This document shows, in pieces, positions 44,715-53,284 of a DNA stretch of 64,000 nucleotides. A program made the position numbers and the translations under genes. The notes under the pieces were generated by a model. It was not told where the DNA came from. It made no database searches and saw only the letters and a program-made list of their open reading frames with translations. The DNA is from JAFLBI01 sp964616465 (GTDB lineage: Bacteria; Bacteroidota; Bacteroidia; Chitinophagales; Chitinophagaceae): NCBI GenBank assembly GCA_964616465.1, contig CAZTTO010000012.1, positions 1-64,000 of the forward strand, given 5' to 3'. Positions within the stretch are counted from its first letter, which is position 1; every line of letters begins with the position of its first letter.

Positions 44715-46999
44715 AAACCCAGTACAAAATTTTAGTGGTAGATGATGATCCATATATTTTAATGTCGTTGGAATTCCTCATGAAAAAAAATGGCTATTCT
44801 GTCATGATAGCCAGAAATGGTAAGGAGGCTTTACAAGCAATACAACTGGAAGTACCAGACCTGGTGATTTTAGATATCATGATGCCAGATGTTGATGGAT
44901 ATGCCATTTGTAAACAAATTACGTCAGACCCTTCTTTATCGCATACCAAGGTTGTGTTTTTATCGGCTAAGAATAAAGAAGCAGACATTCAAAAAGGATA
45001 CGATGCCGGTGCTTCTTTATTCATTAAGAAACCTTTTAGTACAAGAAACCTCATGCAAGAAATTGAAAAACTTCTTGCGCAATCGGCCGAAGAACCGCCA
45101 TCCAAATATGAGTCGCACTATCAGCAAAGTATTTTTGAATCGTCTATGTTTTGGTCGGCCCAGGCCGCACAAATCAGTTGGTATTCGTTTCCTCAACAAA
45201 TCATAACAAAAAATGAAGATGGTTTATACAGGTGGTTTTCAGATGGAGTACTCAATATGTGTCATCTTTGTTTAGATGTGCACGTAGAGCAAGGCAGAGG
45301 GGCGCAAACTGCATTGATTTATGATTCACCTGTCACTAAAACCATCCGAAAGTACAGCTATGCAGAGTTGAAAGATGAAGTTGCACTACTAGCAGGCGCA
45401 TTGCAACAATCGGGCGTTCAAAAAGGAGATACCGTTGTTATTTATATGCCCATGATACCACAAGCGGTGATGGCAATGTTGGCTTGTGCTCGATTGGGTG
45501 CTATTCATTCGGTGGTCTTTGGTGGATTTGCCCCACATGAGTTGGCTATCCGCATTAATGATGCACAACCAAAACTTGTGTTAACTGCTTCTTATGGCAT
45601 AGAGTTCGACAAAAAAATTCCTTATAAGCCACTTGTAGATGCAGCACTTCAAGAAGCAACGCATCAACCAGCACATGTAATTGTGTACCAGCGAGAAGGA
45701 TTACAAGCTACTTTACATGAAGGGCGCGACCTCGACTGGAATTCACTTGTACAAAATAGTTCTCCAACAGCTCCCGTACATGTTCAAAGTACGGATCCGC
45801 TGTACGTTTTATACACATCGGGTACAACAGGAAAGCCCAAAGGAATTGTACGAGATACAGGTGGATATGCTGTTGCACTCAAGTACAGCATGCAGCATGT
45901 ATATCAACTTCAACAAGGAGAAGTTTTTTGGGCGGCAAGTGATGTAGGTTGGGTAGTTGGACACAGTTATATTGTTTATGCTCCCCTCATTACCGGCGCT
46001 ACGACAGTTTTATTTGAAGGTAAACCCGTAAGAACTCCAGATGCTGGAGAGTTTTGGAGAGTAGCTGAGGCTCATCAAGTAAAAACATTATTTGCTGCAC
46101 CTACAGCTATACGTGCAATTAAGAAAGAAGATCCAGAAGGCATATTAAAAAAACCATATGCATTGCCACATTTAAAACAAGTTTTTTTGGCAGGCGAACG
46201 ATGCGATCCTGCAACCTATCATTGGGTGCATCAATTATTAGGTATTCCAATTATTGATCATTGGTGGCAAACAGAAAGCGGTTGGCCTATGCTTGGCATA
46301 CTTACTGGTATAGAAAAGCCAATGCCTAAAGCAGGCTCAGCAGGAAAGCCAATTGCTGGATTTGATGTGCGTATAGTAGGGGAAGACGGAACCCTTCTTC
46401 CTCCTAAACAAGAAGGCTTAGTAGCAGTAAAATTGCCTTTACCACCAGGCTGTTTATTAGGATTATGGAAAGATGATGCAGGCTTTCACAAAGCATACCT
46501 CAATGCAATTCCCGGTTATTATGTTACCGGAGACGGTGGGTTTAGAGATGAAGACGGATATTTTTATATCATGGGCAGAGTAGATGATGTTATTAATGTG
46601 TCTGGTCACAGATTAAGTACTGGGGAAATGGAAGAAATTATTGCACATCATCCGGCAGTGGCTGAATGTGCGGTTGTTGGAATTGCAGATGAGCTAAGAG
46701 GACAAAGGCCAGTTGGTTTTTTTGTATTGAAAGATGGATTTTCGCTGAGGGAAGATGAAATGGAATCGGCCTTAATTCAGTTGGTTCGTGATCAAATTGG
46801 TGCTGTTGCTTTTTTTAGAACGGCTGTATTGGTGAAGCGACTACCCAAAACAAGGAGTGGAAAAATTTTGAGGAAGACCATTCGTATGATGGCCGATGGA
46901 CAACCATATAGTATTCCTTCTACCATCGATGATCCAGCCATTTTGGAAGAGATAGAGGAAAAATTGTCAGAGAAAAAGATTGGGATGGCATTTCAATAG
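44711..46999 (+). CDS. Response-regulator receiver domain fused to a propionyl-CoA synthetase-like enzyme
   Basis: One uninterrupted 762-residue frame encodes two complete modules. Residues 1-123 are a receiver: acidic residues D11-D13, phosphoacceptor D55 in LVILDIMMPDVDG, S85, and K107-P108. After a linker of about 10 residues (124-132), residues 133-762 are a full AMP-forming synthetase. Its features are RWFSDGVLNMCHLCLD, the P-loop YTSGTTGKPKG, DHWWQTESGWP (PrpE-like rather than Acs-like), the hinge TGDGGFRDEDGYFYIMGR, and PKTRSGKILRK with Lys718. Nothing catalytic appears missing and no DNA-binding output exists. The start overlaps the kinase gene by 4 bases. Phosphorylation probably tunes synthetase activity or localisation; this is an inference. 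Confidence 0.93.
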   Translation: MKTQYKILVVDDDPYILMSLEFLMKKNGYSVMIARNGKEALQAIQLEVPDLVILDIMMPDVDGYAICKQITSDPSLSHTKVVFLSAKNKEADIQKGYDAGASLFIKKPFSTRNLMQEIEKLLAQSAEEPPSKYESHYQQSIFESSMFWSAQAAQISWYSFPQQIITKNEDGLYRWFSDGVLNMCHLCLDVHVEQGRGAQTALIYDSPVTKTIRKYSYAELKDEVALLAGALQQSGVQKGDTVVIYMPMIPQAVMAMLACARLGAIHSVVFGGFAPHELAIRINDAQPKLVLTASYGIEFDKKIPYKPLVDAALQEATHQPAHVIVYQREGLQATLHEGRDLDWNSLVQNSSPTAPVHVQSTDPLYVLYTSGTTGKPKGIVRDTGGYAVALKYSMQHVYQLQQGEVFWAASDVGWVVGHSYIVYAPLITGATTVLFEGKPVRTPDAGEFWRVAEAHQVKTLFAAPTAIRAIKKEDPEGILKKPYALPHLKQVFLAGERCDPATYHWVHQLLGIPIIDHWWQTESGWPMLGILTGIEKPMPKAGSAGKPIAGFDVRIVGEDGTLLPPKQEGLVAVKLPLPPGCLLGLWKDDAGFHKAYLNAIPGYYVTGDGGFRDEDGYFYIMGRVDDVINVSGHRLSTGEMEEIIAHHPAVAECAVVGIADELRGQRPVGFFVLKDGFSLREDEMESALIQLVRDQIGAVAFFRTAVLVKRLPKTRSGKILRKTIRMMADGQPYSIPSTIDDPAILEEIEEKLSEKKIGMAFQ

Positions 47000-47052
47000 G
47001 TTGTTCTTATTGCTGGAACGATTTTTGGGTGTAGAAGCTAAAATTTGAAGTC

Positions 47053-47424
47053 ATGTTACTTACTCCAGATAATAAACTCAAGAAATTAATAGTTATTGGT
47101 GATCGTGTTTTAATTCGTCCTTCTCAACCCAATGAAAAAACAGCCAGTGGATTGTATTTGCCACCTGGCGTGCAGGAGAAGGAGAAAGTACAGCAAGGGT
47201 ATGTTATTAGGACTGGTCCGGGTTATGCTATTCCTGTTCCAATTGAAGATGAGGTTTGGAAGGGAGAAGATGAGCAAGTTAAATATGTACCACTTCAAGC
47301 CAAAGAGGGCGATTTGGCGATCTTTTTATTAAGCGGAGCAACAGAAGTTATGTATGAAGGAGAGAAGTATTACATCGTTCCTCAAAGTGCTATTTTAATG
47401 CTTGAGAGGGAGGAGGATTTTTAG
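47053..47424 (+). CDS. Orphan GroES-like co-chaperonin
   Basis: The 123-residue protein has the GroES fold signature IGDRVLIRPSQPNEKTASGLYLPP, with the mobile-loop region following, and ends YYIVPQSAILMLERE. An insertion of about 20 residues in the middle (PVPIEDEVWKGEDEQVKYV) makes it longer than the usual 95, and no groEL gene is adjacent. It is probably a paralogue of the main groES encoded elsewhere. It lies 53 bases after the synthetase fusion gene in the same direction, so it could be co-transcribed. Confidence 0.82.
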   Translation: MLLTPDNKLKKLIVIGDRVLIRPSQPNEKTASGLYLPPGVQEKEKVQQGYVIRTGPGYAIPVPIEDEVWKGEDEQVKYVPLQAKEGDLAIFLLSGATEVMYEGEKYYIVPQSAILMLEREEDF

Positions 47425-47520
47425 TATTCATGCTGTTGATTGAAGTATTCGTTAGGTAAAAACAGCAGTACATATGTTTCTATTCCTTTTCTCGGGTATG
47501 CAGTCTTATATTTACGTTGC

Positions 47521-49386
47521 ATGAAACACAATGTATATTTTTTTATTTTTTTATTTTTTTCGATAAGTTCAGGAATAACACAGCCCATCAACTTAGCTGA
47601 TTCAATTCAAGAAAAAATTAAAAGTCTTTCAGAGAAAGACAAAGCGGTATTCCTTTATGAAAAGGGTGCAGGATTGGTTCAATCTAAGCCCTATGAAGCT
47701 CAAAAATATTTAACCGCTTCACTTCAACTTTTTCGACAACAAATCCAAGTAGCAGGACAAATTCAAGCCATGAACGATTTGGCTTCAACTTATTTACAAA
47801 TTGAGAATAATGCACAAGGGCTAGAAATATTATTAGAGGCAGAGAAACTCATTTCGCAATCCAAAGCCGATAGTTTTTTAGTAGATACCTACACAATTTT
47901 GGGTATTGTATATGAACGATTAAACCAGTTTGAATCGGCCATTCAATATTATGAAAAGGTAAAAGCATTGCTTCAACAACAGAAAGCTGGTCCAATGGAG
48001 TTGGCTAGAAATTTGACCAATATTGCTCATGCGTATGCTGGTTCAGGGAACAGAAGAAAGGCTATTCAAATTTATAAAGAAGCTTTACGCATTTGTGAAG
48101 AGCACAATATTTATTTTGGCATTGGTTTGCTCAATCAAAATTTAGCCGATGAGTTTGTCCAATCTGGGCTTTACCCGCTTGCTTTGCAACATGCAGAAAA
48201 AGCAATTCAAGTTGCAAAAGAAAAAGACTTTCCAAGAATTGAAGTAGGTGCATTAGAAAATAAAGCAGCTGCCTTAATACAAATGAAATCTTTTAAAGAG
48301 GCTTTGCAGGTTTTTCAAACAGCGTTATCTATTGCAAAGGAAATAAATTACACAAAATCTGTTGTTAATATCCACGGATCAATTTCAACTTGTTATGAAG
48401 CTTTGGGGAATACCTCAGAAGCGCTTCGCTATTTTAAATTATATACTTCACTCAACGATTCTGTTTATTCACGCGAACAAAATCAACGATTGCAGGATTT
48501 GCAAATTGCATTTGAAACGGAACAAAAAGAAGCGAAGCTTAGGGAACTACAGCAGGCAAATGATTTGCAGGAAGCTAAATCTCAAAGACGACTTATCTTT
48601 TTTGGTGGACTCTTTTTGACTGCTTTATTGGCTACCGGGTTGGTTTGGATGCAATCGAAACGAAAAGAAGCTAATTACAAAGCAGCTTCTTTGCAAAAAG
48701 CTTTACAAGAAGCTGAAGAAAAGCGTGTCTTACAACAGCAAAAAAATGAAAGTGAACTGAACGCACTGAAAGCACAAATGAATCCTCATTTCATTTTTAA
48801 TGCATTGAATTCTATTCAAGAAATGTTTTTATTGGGCGATAAAATGCTGGCTAATGAACACCTTGCAAGGTTTTCTGATTTAACACGTGCTATTTTAGAT
48901 TCATCGGGTAAAAGGGAAATTAGACTGGAAGAAGAATTAGCTATTTTGCAAGATTATCTTTCTCTCGAACAACTTCGCTTTGAAGAAGATATGGAATATC
49001 ATTTTCAAGTTGATTCAAATGTTCAAGTAGCAAATATTGCAGTACCTCCTATGTTAATTCAACCTTATGTAGAAAATGCAATAAAGCATGGCTTGCTTCA
49101 TAAAAAAGGAAAGAAAATCCTCACAATTGGTATTGAGCAAGTAGATGCTCATTTGAAAGTAATTATTACCGATAATGGTATAGGTAGAAAACAAGCAGCT
49201 TATTTTGCCTCTTTGCGTCCTAAGAAACACACTTCATTTAGTTCGAGTGCAACTGAAAAACGATTAGCATTATTAAATGATGGCAGAGATCAAAAAATTG
49301 GTGTAACATTTGAAGATGTTGATCCATCTAAGGAAGGTGAAACGGGAACAAAAGTTACTTTAATTATTCCTATTCAATCAAACTAA
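47521..49386 (+). CDS. TPR-containing LytS-type sensor histidine kinase
   Basis: The 621-residue protein has a signal-anchor segment (about 1-20). An extracytoplasmic tetratricopeptide array follows (about 45-330, with repeats such as YYEKVKALLQQQ and ALRICEEHNIYFG), then a membrane helix (about 357-377) and a coiled coil. The His_kinase domain has LKAQMNPHFIFNALNSIQ (phosphoacceptor His) and the ATPase domain PYVENAIKHGL and TDNGIGR. I use ATG 47521 (MKHNVYFF) because the longer frame starts with TTG at 47440 and lacks a leader. The partner regulator follows after 5 bases. Confidence 0.9.
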   Translation: MKHNVYFFIFLFFSISSGITQPINLADSIQEKIKSLSEKDKAVFLYEKGAGLVQSKPYEAQKYLTASLQLFRQQIQVAGQIQAMNDLASTYLQIENNAQGLEILLEAEKLISQSKADSFLVDTYTILGIVYERLNQFESAIQYYEKVKALLQQQKAGPMELARNLTNIAHAYAGSGNRRKAIQIYKEALRICEEHNIYFGIGLLNQNLADEFVQSGLYPLALQHAEKAIQVAKEKDFPRIEVGALENKAAALIQMKSFKEALQVFQTALSIAKEINYTKSVVNIHGSISTCYEALGNTSEALRYFKLYTSLNDSVYSREQNQRLQDLQIAFETEQKEAKLRELQQANDLQEAKSQRRLIFFGGLFLTALLATGLVWMQSKRKEANYKAASLQKALQEAEEKRVLQQQKNESELNALKAQMNPHFIFNALNSIQEMFLLGDKMLANEHLARFSDLTRAILDSSGKREIRLEEELAILQDYLSLEQLRFEEDMEYHFQVDSNVQVANIAVPPMLIQPYVENAIKHGLLHKKGKKILTIGIEQVDAHLKVIITDNGIGRKQAAYFASLRPKKHTSFSSSATEKRLALLNDGRDQKIGVTFEDVDPSKEGETGTKVTLIIPIQSN

Positions 49387-49391
49387 CAAAC

Positions 49392-50147
49392 ATGCGCGCC
49401 ATTATTATTGACGATGAGTTGAAAGCTCAAAGGGTGTTACAAGCTATTTTAACAGAACACTGTAATGGTGTGGAAGTAGTGGATATTGTTGGAAATGTGC
49501 CCGATGCTTTGAAAAGTATTCACCAGAACCAACCCGATGTATTATTTCTTGATATTGAAATGCCGGGATATACAGGGTTTCAGTTGTTAGATTTATTGCC
49601 CGATTCTACCTATCAAGTTATTTTTACAACAGCACATAGCGACTATGCCTTGCAGGCTTTTGAAGTTGCTGCGGTTGATTATTTGCTGAAGCCCATTCGA
49701 ATTCAAAAACTTCAACAAGCCGTTGAGCGAGCTAAAAAGAATTTGTTGAACGGAACTAGTTCGCAGGAATCTATTGTAACATTAAAAACTAATATGAAAA
49801 GCGCTATCATTCAACGACTGGCTTTGCCGGTGAATGATGGACTCATTTTTGTAGATGTTCGCTCTGTTATTATGGTTGAAGCAGAGGGAGCATATACGCG
49901 CATTTTTTTAGATTATTCCGATCAGCCATTGCTAATTTCTAAGTCTATCAAAGAAGTTGAATCGGCTTTAGAATTACACCCCGATTTCTTTAGACCTCAT
50001 CGCAGTTACTTAATTAATTTACAGCATATCGTTAAATACCAAAAAAGTGATGGCGGAACAATTTTCTTAAAAAAATCACTTCAATCTCCAATTGCTAAAG
50101 ACCGTAAAGATGAATTTCAACAGCGAATTTCAAATATGAAGATTTAA
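49392..50147 (+). CDS. LytTR-family response regulator
   Basis: The 251-residue regulator has a receiver domain (about 1-118; D7/D8, phosphoacceptor D54 in LFLDIEMPGYTG, and LLKPIRI) and a LytTR DNA-binding domain (about 145-248; IMVEAEGAYTRIFL, FRPHRSYLINLQHI). LytTR regulators bind short direct repeats and commonly control envelope or exported-protein genes. It is the cognate partner of the TPR-type kinase encoded 5 bases upstream. Targets are not identifiable here. Confidence 0.93.
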   Translation: MRAIIIDDELKAQRVLQAILTEHCNGVEVVDIVGNVPDALKSIHQNQPDVLFLDIEMPGYTGFQLLDLLPDSTYQVIFTTAHSDYALQAFEVAAVDYLLKPIRIQKLQQAVERAKKNLLNGTSSQESIVTLKTNMKSAIIQRLALPVNDGLIFVDVRSVIMVEAEGAYTRIFLDYSDQPLLISKSIKEVESALELHPDFFRPHRSYLINLQHIVKYQKSDGGTIFLKKSLQSPIAKDRKDEFQQRISNMKI

Positions 50148-50175
50148 GTGTCTATAATTTTACGAACTTGCCACC

Positions 50176-50961
50176 ATGCAATCGCTGACAATTTTAAAAA
50201 TTGGTGGACAAGTACTGGATCATGCTGCTTTACTTAATCAGGTGCTTGATGCTTGGTCAAAAACTCAAGGACATAAAATATTGGTTCATGGTGGTGGCAA
50301 ATTGGCAACACAGCTAGCAGAAAAATTGGGTATTCCTCAAACCATCATTGAAGGGAGAAGAATTACAGATGATGCAACGCTAGATATTGCTGTTATGGTA
50401 TATGCCGGATTAGTGAACCAACAATTGGTAGCGGGTTTACAAAGCAGAGGACTTAATGCCTGGGGTTGCTCTGGTGCGAGTGGTAATTTGATTTTATCTA
50501 AGAAGAGGGCGCCTAAAGATGGGGTTGACTATGGTTGGGTAGGTGATGTTGAAGCTGTAAATACACAATCTATTTCATGGATGTTAGCAGCAGGAATTTG
50601 TCCTGTTTTTTCAGCTATAACACACGATGGTCAAGGTCGTTTACTCAATACAAATGCCGATACCATTGCTCAATCTCTTGCAACTGCTCTAGCACCTAAC
50701 TTTCAAGTTAAGCTGGTGTATACATTTGAAAAATCTGGTGTCTTGTTAGATGTTGAAAATGAAGCTTCGGTCGTGCGACACCTAACTCCATCTTTATTTG
50801 ATGAAATGAAACTAAAAGGACAAGTACATAGCGGTATGTTACCTAAGTTAGACAATGCATTTGCTGCTTTGCAGGCAGGTGTTCAATCGGTTGTTTTAGG
50901 TAAGGCCAATGTATTAACTGAATTATTAGATGGTCAATCTGGAACAGAAATTTCTTTATGA
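50176..50961 (+). CDS. argB: Acetylglutamate kinase
   Basis: The 261-residue amino-acid kinase family protein phosphorylates an N-acylated glutamate in arginine synthesis. It has the N-terminal Lys in LKIGGQVLDH, the Gly-rich HGGGK, NTNADTIAQSLA for substrate and nucleotide, and MLPKLDNAFAALQAGV at the end. The absence of an N-terminal extension suggests a simple dimeric, non-inhibited form. Its stop overlaps the start of the deacylase gene by 4 bases (ATGA), so both are translated together. Confidence 0.93.
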   Translation: MQSLTILKIGGQVLDHAALLNQVLDAWSKTQGHKILVHGGGKLATQLAEKLGIPQTIIEGRRITDDATLDIAVMVYAGLVNQQLVAGLQSRGLNAWGCSGASGNLILSKKRAPKDGVDYGWVGDVEAVNTQSISWMLAAGICPVFSAITHDGQGRLLNTNADTIAQSLATALAPNFQVKLVYTFEKSGVLLDVENEASVVRHLTPSLFDEMKLKGQVHSGMLPKLDNAFAALQAGVQSVVLGKANVLTELLDGQSGTEISL

Positions 50962-52079
50962 TTAGAAACAGTGCTATACATCAATTACAGCGAAGGACTA
51001 TTGCTTTATTAGAGGATTTAATTCGTACGCCTTCCTTTTCTAAAGAGGAGGATCAAACTGCCGCAATCATTCAAGCATATTTACAAGAGTACGGAATTGC
51101 AACTCATCGTTTTTTGAATAATGTTTGGGCCATACATCCAAGTTATGATGTTCAAAAGCCAACGTTGCTTTTAAATTCTCACCACGATACAGTCAAGCCT
51201 AATACCCAATACACGCGTGATCCTTTTGCCCCAACTATTGAAAACGGATACTTGTACGGGTTGGGTAGTAATGATGCAGGAGGATGTTTGGTGAGTTTAT
51301 TAGCTGCCTTTGTATTTTTTTCTTCTCAGGCTGAACTTCCCTTCAACTTAGTTATGGCGGCAACTGCTGAAGAAGAGATTTCCGGGAAAAGCGGAATAGA
51401 AGCACTACTCACCTCCAAAGAATTTTTATCATCGCTTCATTTAAAAGAACCTTCATTTAAAAGGTGGTGTGGCATTGTAGGTGAGCCTACTCAAATGAAT
51501 TTAGCTGTTGCAGAAAAGGGGTTGTTGGTGGTAGATGTGGTTGTTGAAGGTAAAGCGGGGCATGCAGCTAGGGAGGAGGGAATTAATGCTATTTATAAAG
51601 CAATGAAAGATATTAGTTGGATTGAAGCCTATCGTTTTAGCGAAATTTCGAACTGGTTAGGACCAGTGAAAATGTCTGTGACTGTGATTCAAACCGACAA
51701 TCGAGCGCATAATATGGTTCCTGAAAATTGTACTTACACCATTGATATTCGAGTAAATGATTGTTATACCCATGAACAAATCATAGAAGTATTACAGAAT
51801 TATTTACAGGGTTCCATTCGTCCGAGATCTATACGATTAAGATCTACTTCTATAGACACTTCACATCCTTTAGTTGTTGCTGCCTCGCAATTGGGAGGTA
51901 AACCATACGGATCGCCTACTTGTTCAGATAAAGCTTTAATGCCATTTCCAACTTTAAAAATGGGTCCGGGCGATAGTGCCAGAAGTCATTCTGCCAACGA
52001 ATACATTTTACTTTCAGAAGTTGAATCAGGCATCATGGGTTATATTGAAGTAATAGGTCAACTTAATCCCAATTGGTAA
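50958..52079 (+). CDS. argE: M20 metallopeptidase-family deacylase, ArgE-like
   Basis: The 373-residue protein shows the M20 metal site (LLLNSHHDTVKP, GLGSNDAGG, ATAEEEISG with the catalytic Glu pair, GEPTQMNLAVAEKG) and the dimerisation insert KAGHAAREEGIN. Coupling to argB points to removal of the acyl group in arginine synthesis. Many Bacteroidota use N-acetyl- or N-succinyl-citrulline as the deacylated intermediate, so the substrate may be acylcitrulline rather than acetylornithine; this window does not show the transcarbamylase that would decide it. Confidence 0.88.
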   Translation: MIRNSAIHQLQRRTIALLEDLIRTPSFSKEEDQTAAIIQAYLQEYGIATHRFLNNVWAIHPSYDVQKPTLLLNSHHDTVKPNTQYTRDPFAPTIENGYLYGLGSNDAGGCLVSLLAAFVFFSSQAELPFNLVMAATAEEEISGKSGIEALLTSKEFLSSLHLKEPSFKRWCGIVGEPTQMNLAVAEKGLLVVDVVVEGKAGHAAREEGINAIYKAMKDISWIEAYRFSEISNWLGPVKMSVTVIQTDNRAHNMVPENCTYTIDIRVNDCYTHEQIIEVLQNYLQGSIRPRSIRLRSTSIDTSHPLVVAASQLGGKPYGSPTCSDKALMPFPTLKMGPGDSARSHSANEYILLSEVESGIMGYIEVIGQLNPNW

Positions 52080-52080
52080 T

Positions 52081-52290
52081 TTATTGCTCGCTCAGTTGAT
52101 TTTCTAATAAGCCTTTCGCAATAATTAAAAACTGTTCTGGAACATACACTTCAATTTCACCAAAACTGAGGTAGCTGCTATCTAGTTTGTTGAGTATTTG
52201 CACAGGAACATCATTTTCTTCCAGCTTTCCTTGTACAATAGATGCCTCAGCAATGCTCTTTGTAGCAAACAACATTTTCCATGAATACAT
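52081..52290 (-). CDS. DUF2007 family protein
   Basis: The 69-residue protein matches the DUF2007 family of PII-like small folds: a KMLFATKSIAEASIVQGKLEE helix is followed by a NDVPVQILN strand and an IEVYVPEQFLIIAKGLLE C-terminal strand-helix. The role is unknown, perhaps as a small signalling or binding module. It is convergent with the argE-like gene and lies 12 bases after the CPBP protease gene on the minus strand, so probably in its operon. Confidence 0.82.
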   Translation of the reverse strand: MYSWKMLFATKSIAEASIVQGKLEENDVPVQILNKLDSSYLSFGEIEVYVPEQFLIIAKGLLENQLSEQ

Positions 52291-52302
52291 GCAGTAACAA
52301 AT

Positions 52303-53241
52303 TTATGCGACAAAGTCGCCGAATGTACGCAAAGTAGATTTGAGTTTATGAGATCCAATACGATGACTCTCTTGATGCAAGTGAACAAACAAAGCTGCAA
52401 TCACTACAGCTGCAACTATTGTCCAACCATAGGGTACCACTTCATCTACAGCAGAAGGAATAGGCTTCCCTTTTAATTTTAGTATATAAATCTGTGTAAC
52501 TGCAATTCCATTATTCAGAAAATGCATCCACACACTTAGCCAAATGTTTTTGGTGACGAAGAATATAAATCCAAGTACTAGTCCCAATCCCGCTCTTGGC
52601 AAAAATCCAAAAAATGAAAAATGGACTGCACTAAAAATAAGTGAGGTTAGAATGATGCCAATCCACATATTGTTTGTCAATCCAATCATTACCTGCTGTA
52701 AGCAACCTCTAAAAAAGATTTCTTCAATAAAAGCAGGAGCAAGAGCAAGTACAGATAAAACAAACAAATACTCGGGCACCGATTTCATTTGTGTGATAGA
52801 CTTAATAGCATTGTTGTATTCCAATTCTAAGGCCTTCATCTGTGCCATCCAATCTGGGGGCAAAGGAATTCTTCTATTCAAATCGGCTAAGCTTGCACTC
52901 AGTAATAATCCAGCCGCTGCCAATAAGGTTACAACAATCCACTGTTTGATGCTCATCAACTTAAAAAAGCCAACATAATTTACCGCTCTTTTTGATACAA
53001 TTTTTGCAAATATGAAGGCTGGTAATAAAAACGCAAATCCTGTGGTCAACACATTTGTAATGGCAGTCAATTTACCATATTCAGGTTTGGTCATGGCTGT
53101 TCTAATTTCAGAAATGGGTTCATCCATTACAAGTGCAATGAGTCCAAAACTTAAACTAGCGCCTACTATGAGGCCAGCTCCAAGCAGGGCAAGCAATAGT
53201 CCAAACTGTCCCCAATATCCTATCAGTGGTCTTTCCTTCAT
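52303..53241 (-). CDS. CPBP-family intramembrane glutamic endopeptidase
   Basis: The 312-residue membrane protein has about eight helices and the three CPBP/Abi motifs: FIEEIFFRGCLQQ (EExxxR), LIFSAVHFSFFGF (FxxxH) and WMHFLNNGIA (HxxxN/B). These residues form the active site of the Rce1-like intramembrane proteases. Biological substrates of bacterial members are mostly unknown. I use the ATG at 53241. A TTG nine bases upstream also opens the frame. It shares a promoter region with the divergent dus gene. Confidence 0.88.
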   Translation of the reverse strand: MKERPLIGYWGQFGLLLALLGAGLIVGASLSFGLIALVMDEPISEIRTAMTKPEYGKLTAITNVLTTGFAFLLPAFIFAKIVSKRAVNYVGFFKLMSIKQWIVVTLLAAAGLLLSASLADLNRRIPLPPDWMAQMKALELEYNNAIKSITQMKSVPEYLFVLSVLALAPAFIEEIFFRGCLQQVMIGLTNNMWIGIILTSLIFSAVHFSFFGFLPRAGLGLVLGFIFFVTKNIWLSVWMHFLNNGIAVTQIYILKLKGKPIPSAVDEVVPYGWTIVAAVVIAALFVHLHQESHRIGSHKLKSTLRTFGDFVA

Positions 53242-53261
53242 ATAATACAAAAATATGCGTG

Positions 53262-53269
53262 TAACTTCG
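53262..53269 (+). promoter_or_regulatory. Possible -7 box upstream of dus
   Basis: TAACTTCG resembles the TAnnTTCG/TTTG element and lies 15 bases before the ATG at 53285. It falls inside the longer reading frame from 53255, which argues for the downstream start. Confidence 0.3.
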
Positions 53270-53284
53270 CACTTTTTAGCGACA

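Noticed and set aside
44711..46999. The receiver-synthetase fusion could be a frameshift or assembly artefact.
   Set aside because: The frame is continuous with no stop, the linker is short, and both modules are full length with conserved motifs up to their ends.
52544..52978. A 144-codon plus-strand frame.
   Set aside because: It is antisense to the CPBP protease gene, which has all catalytic motifs.
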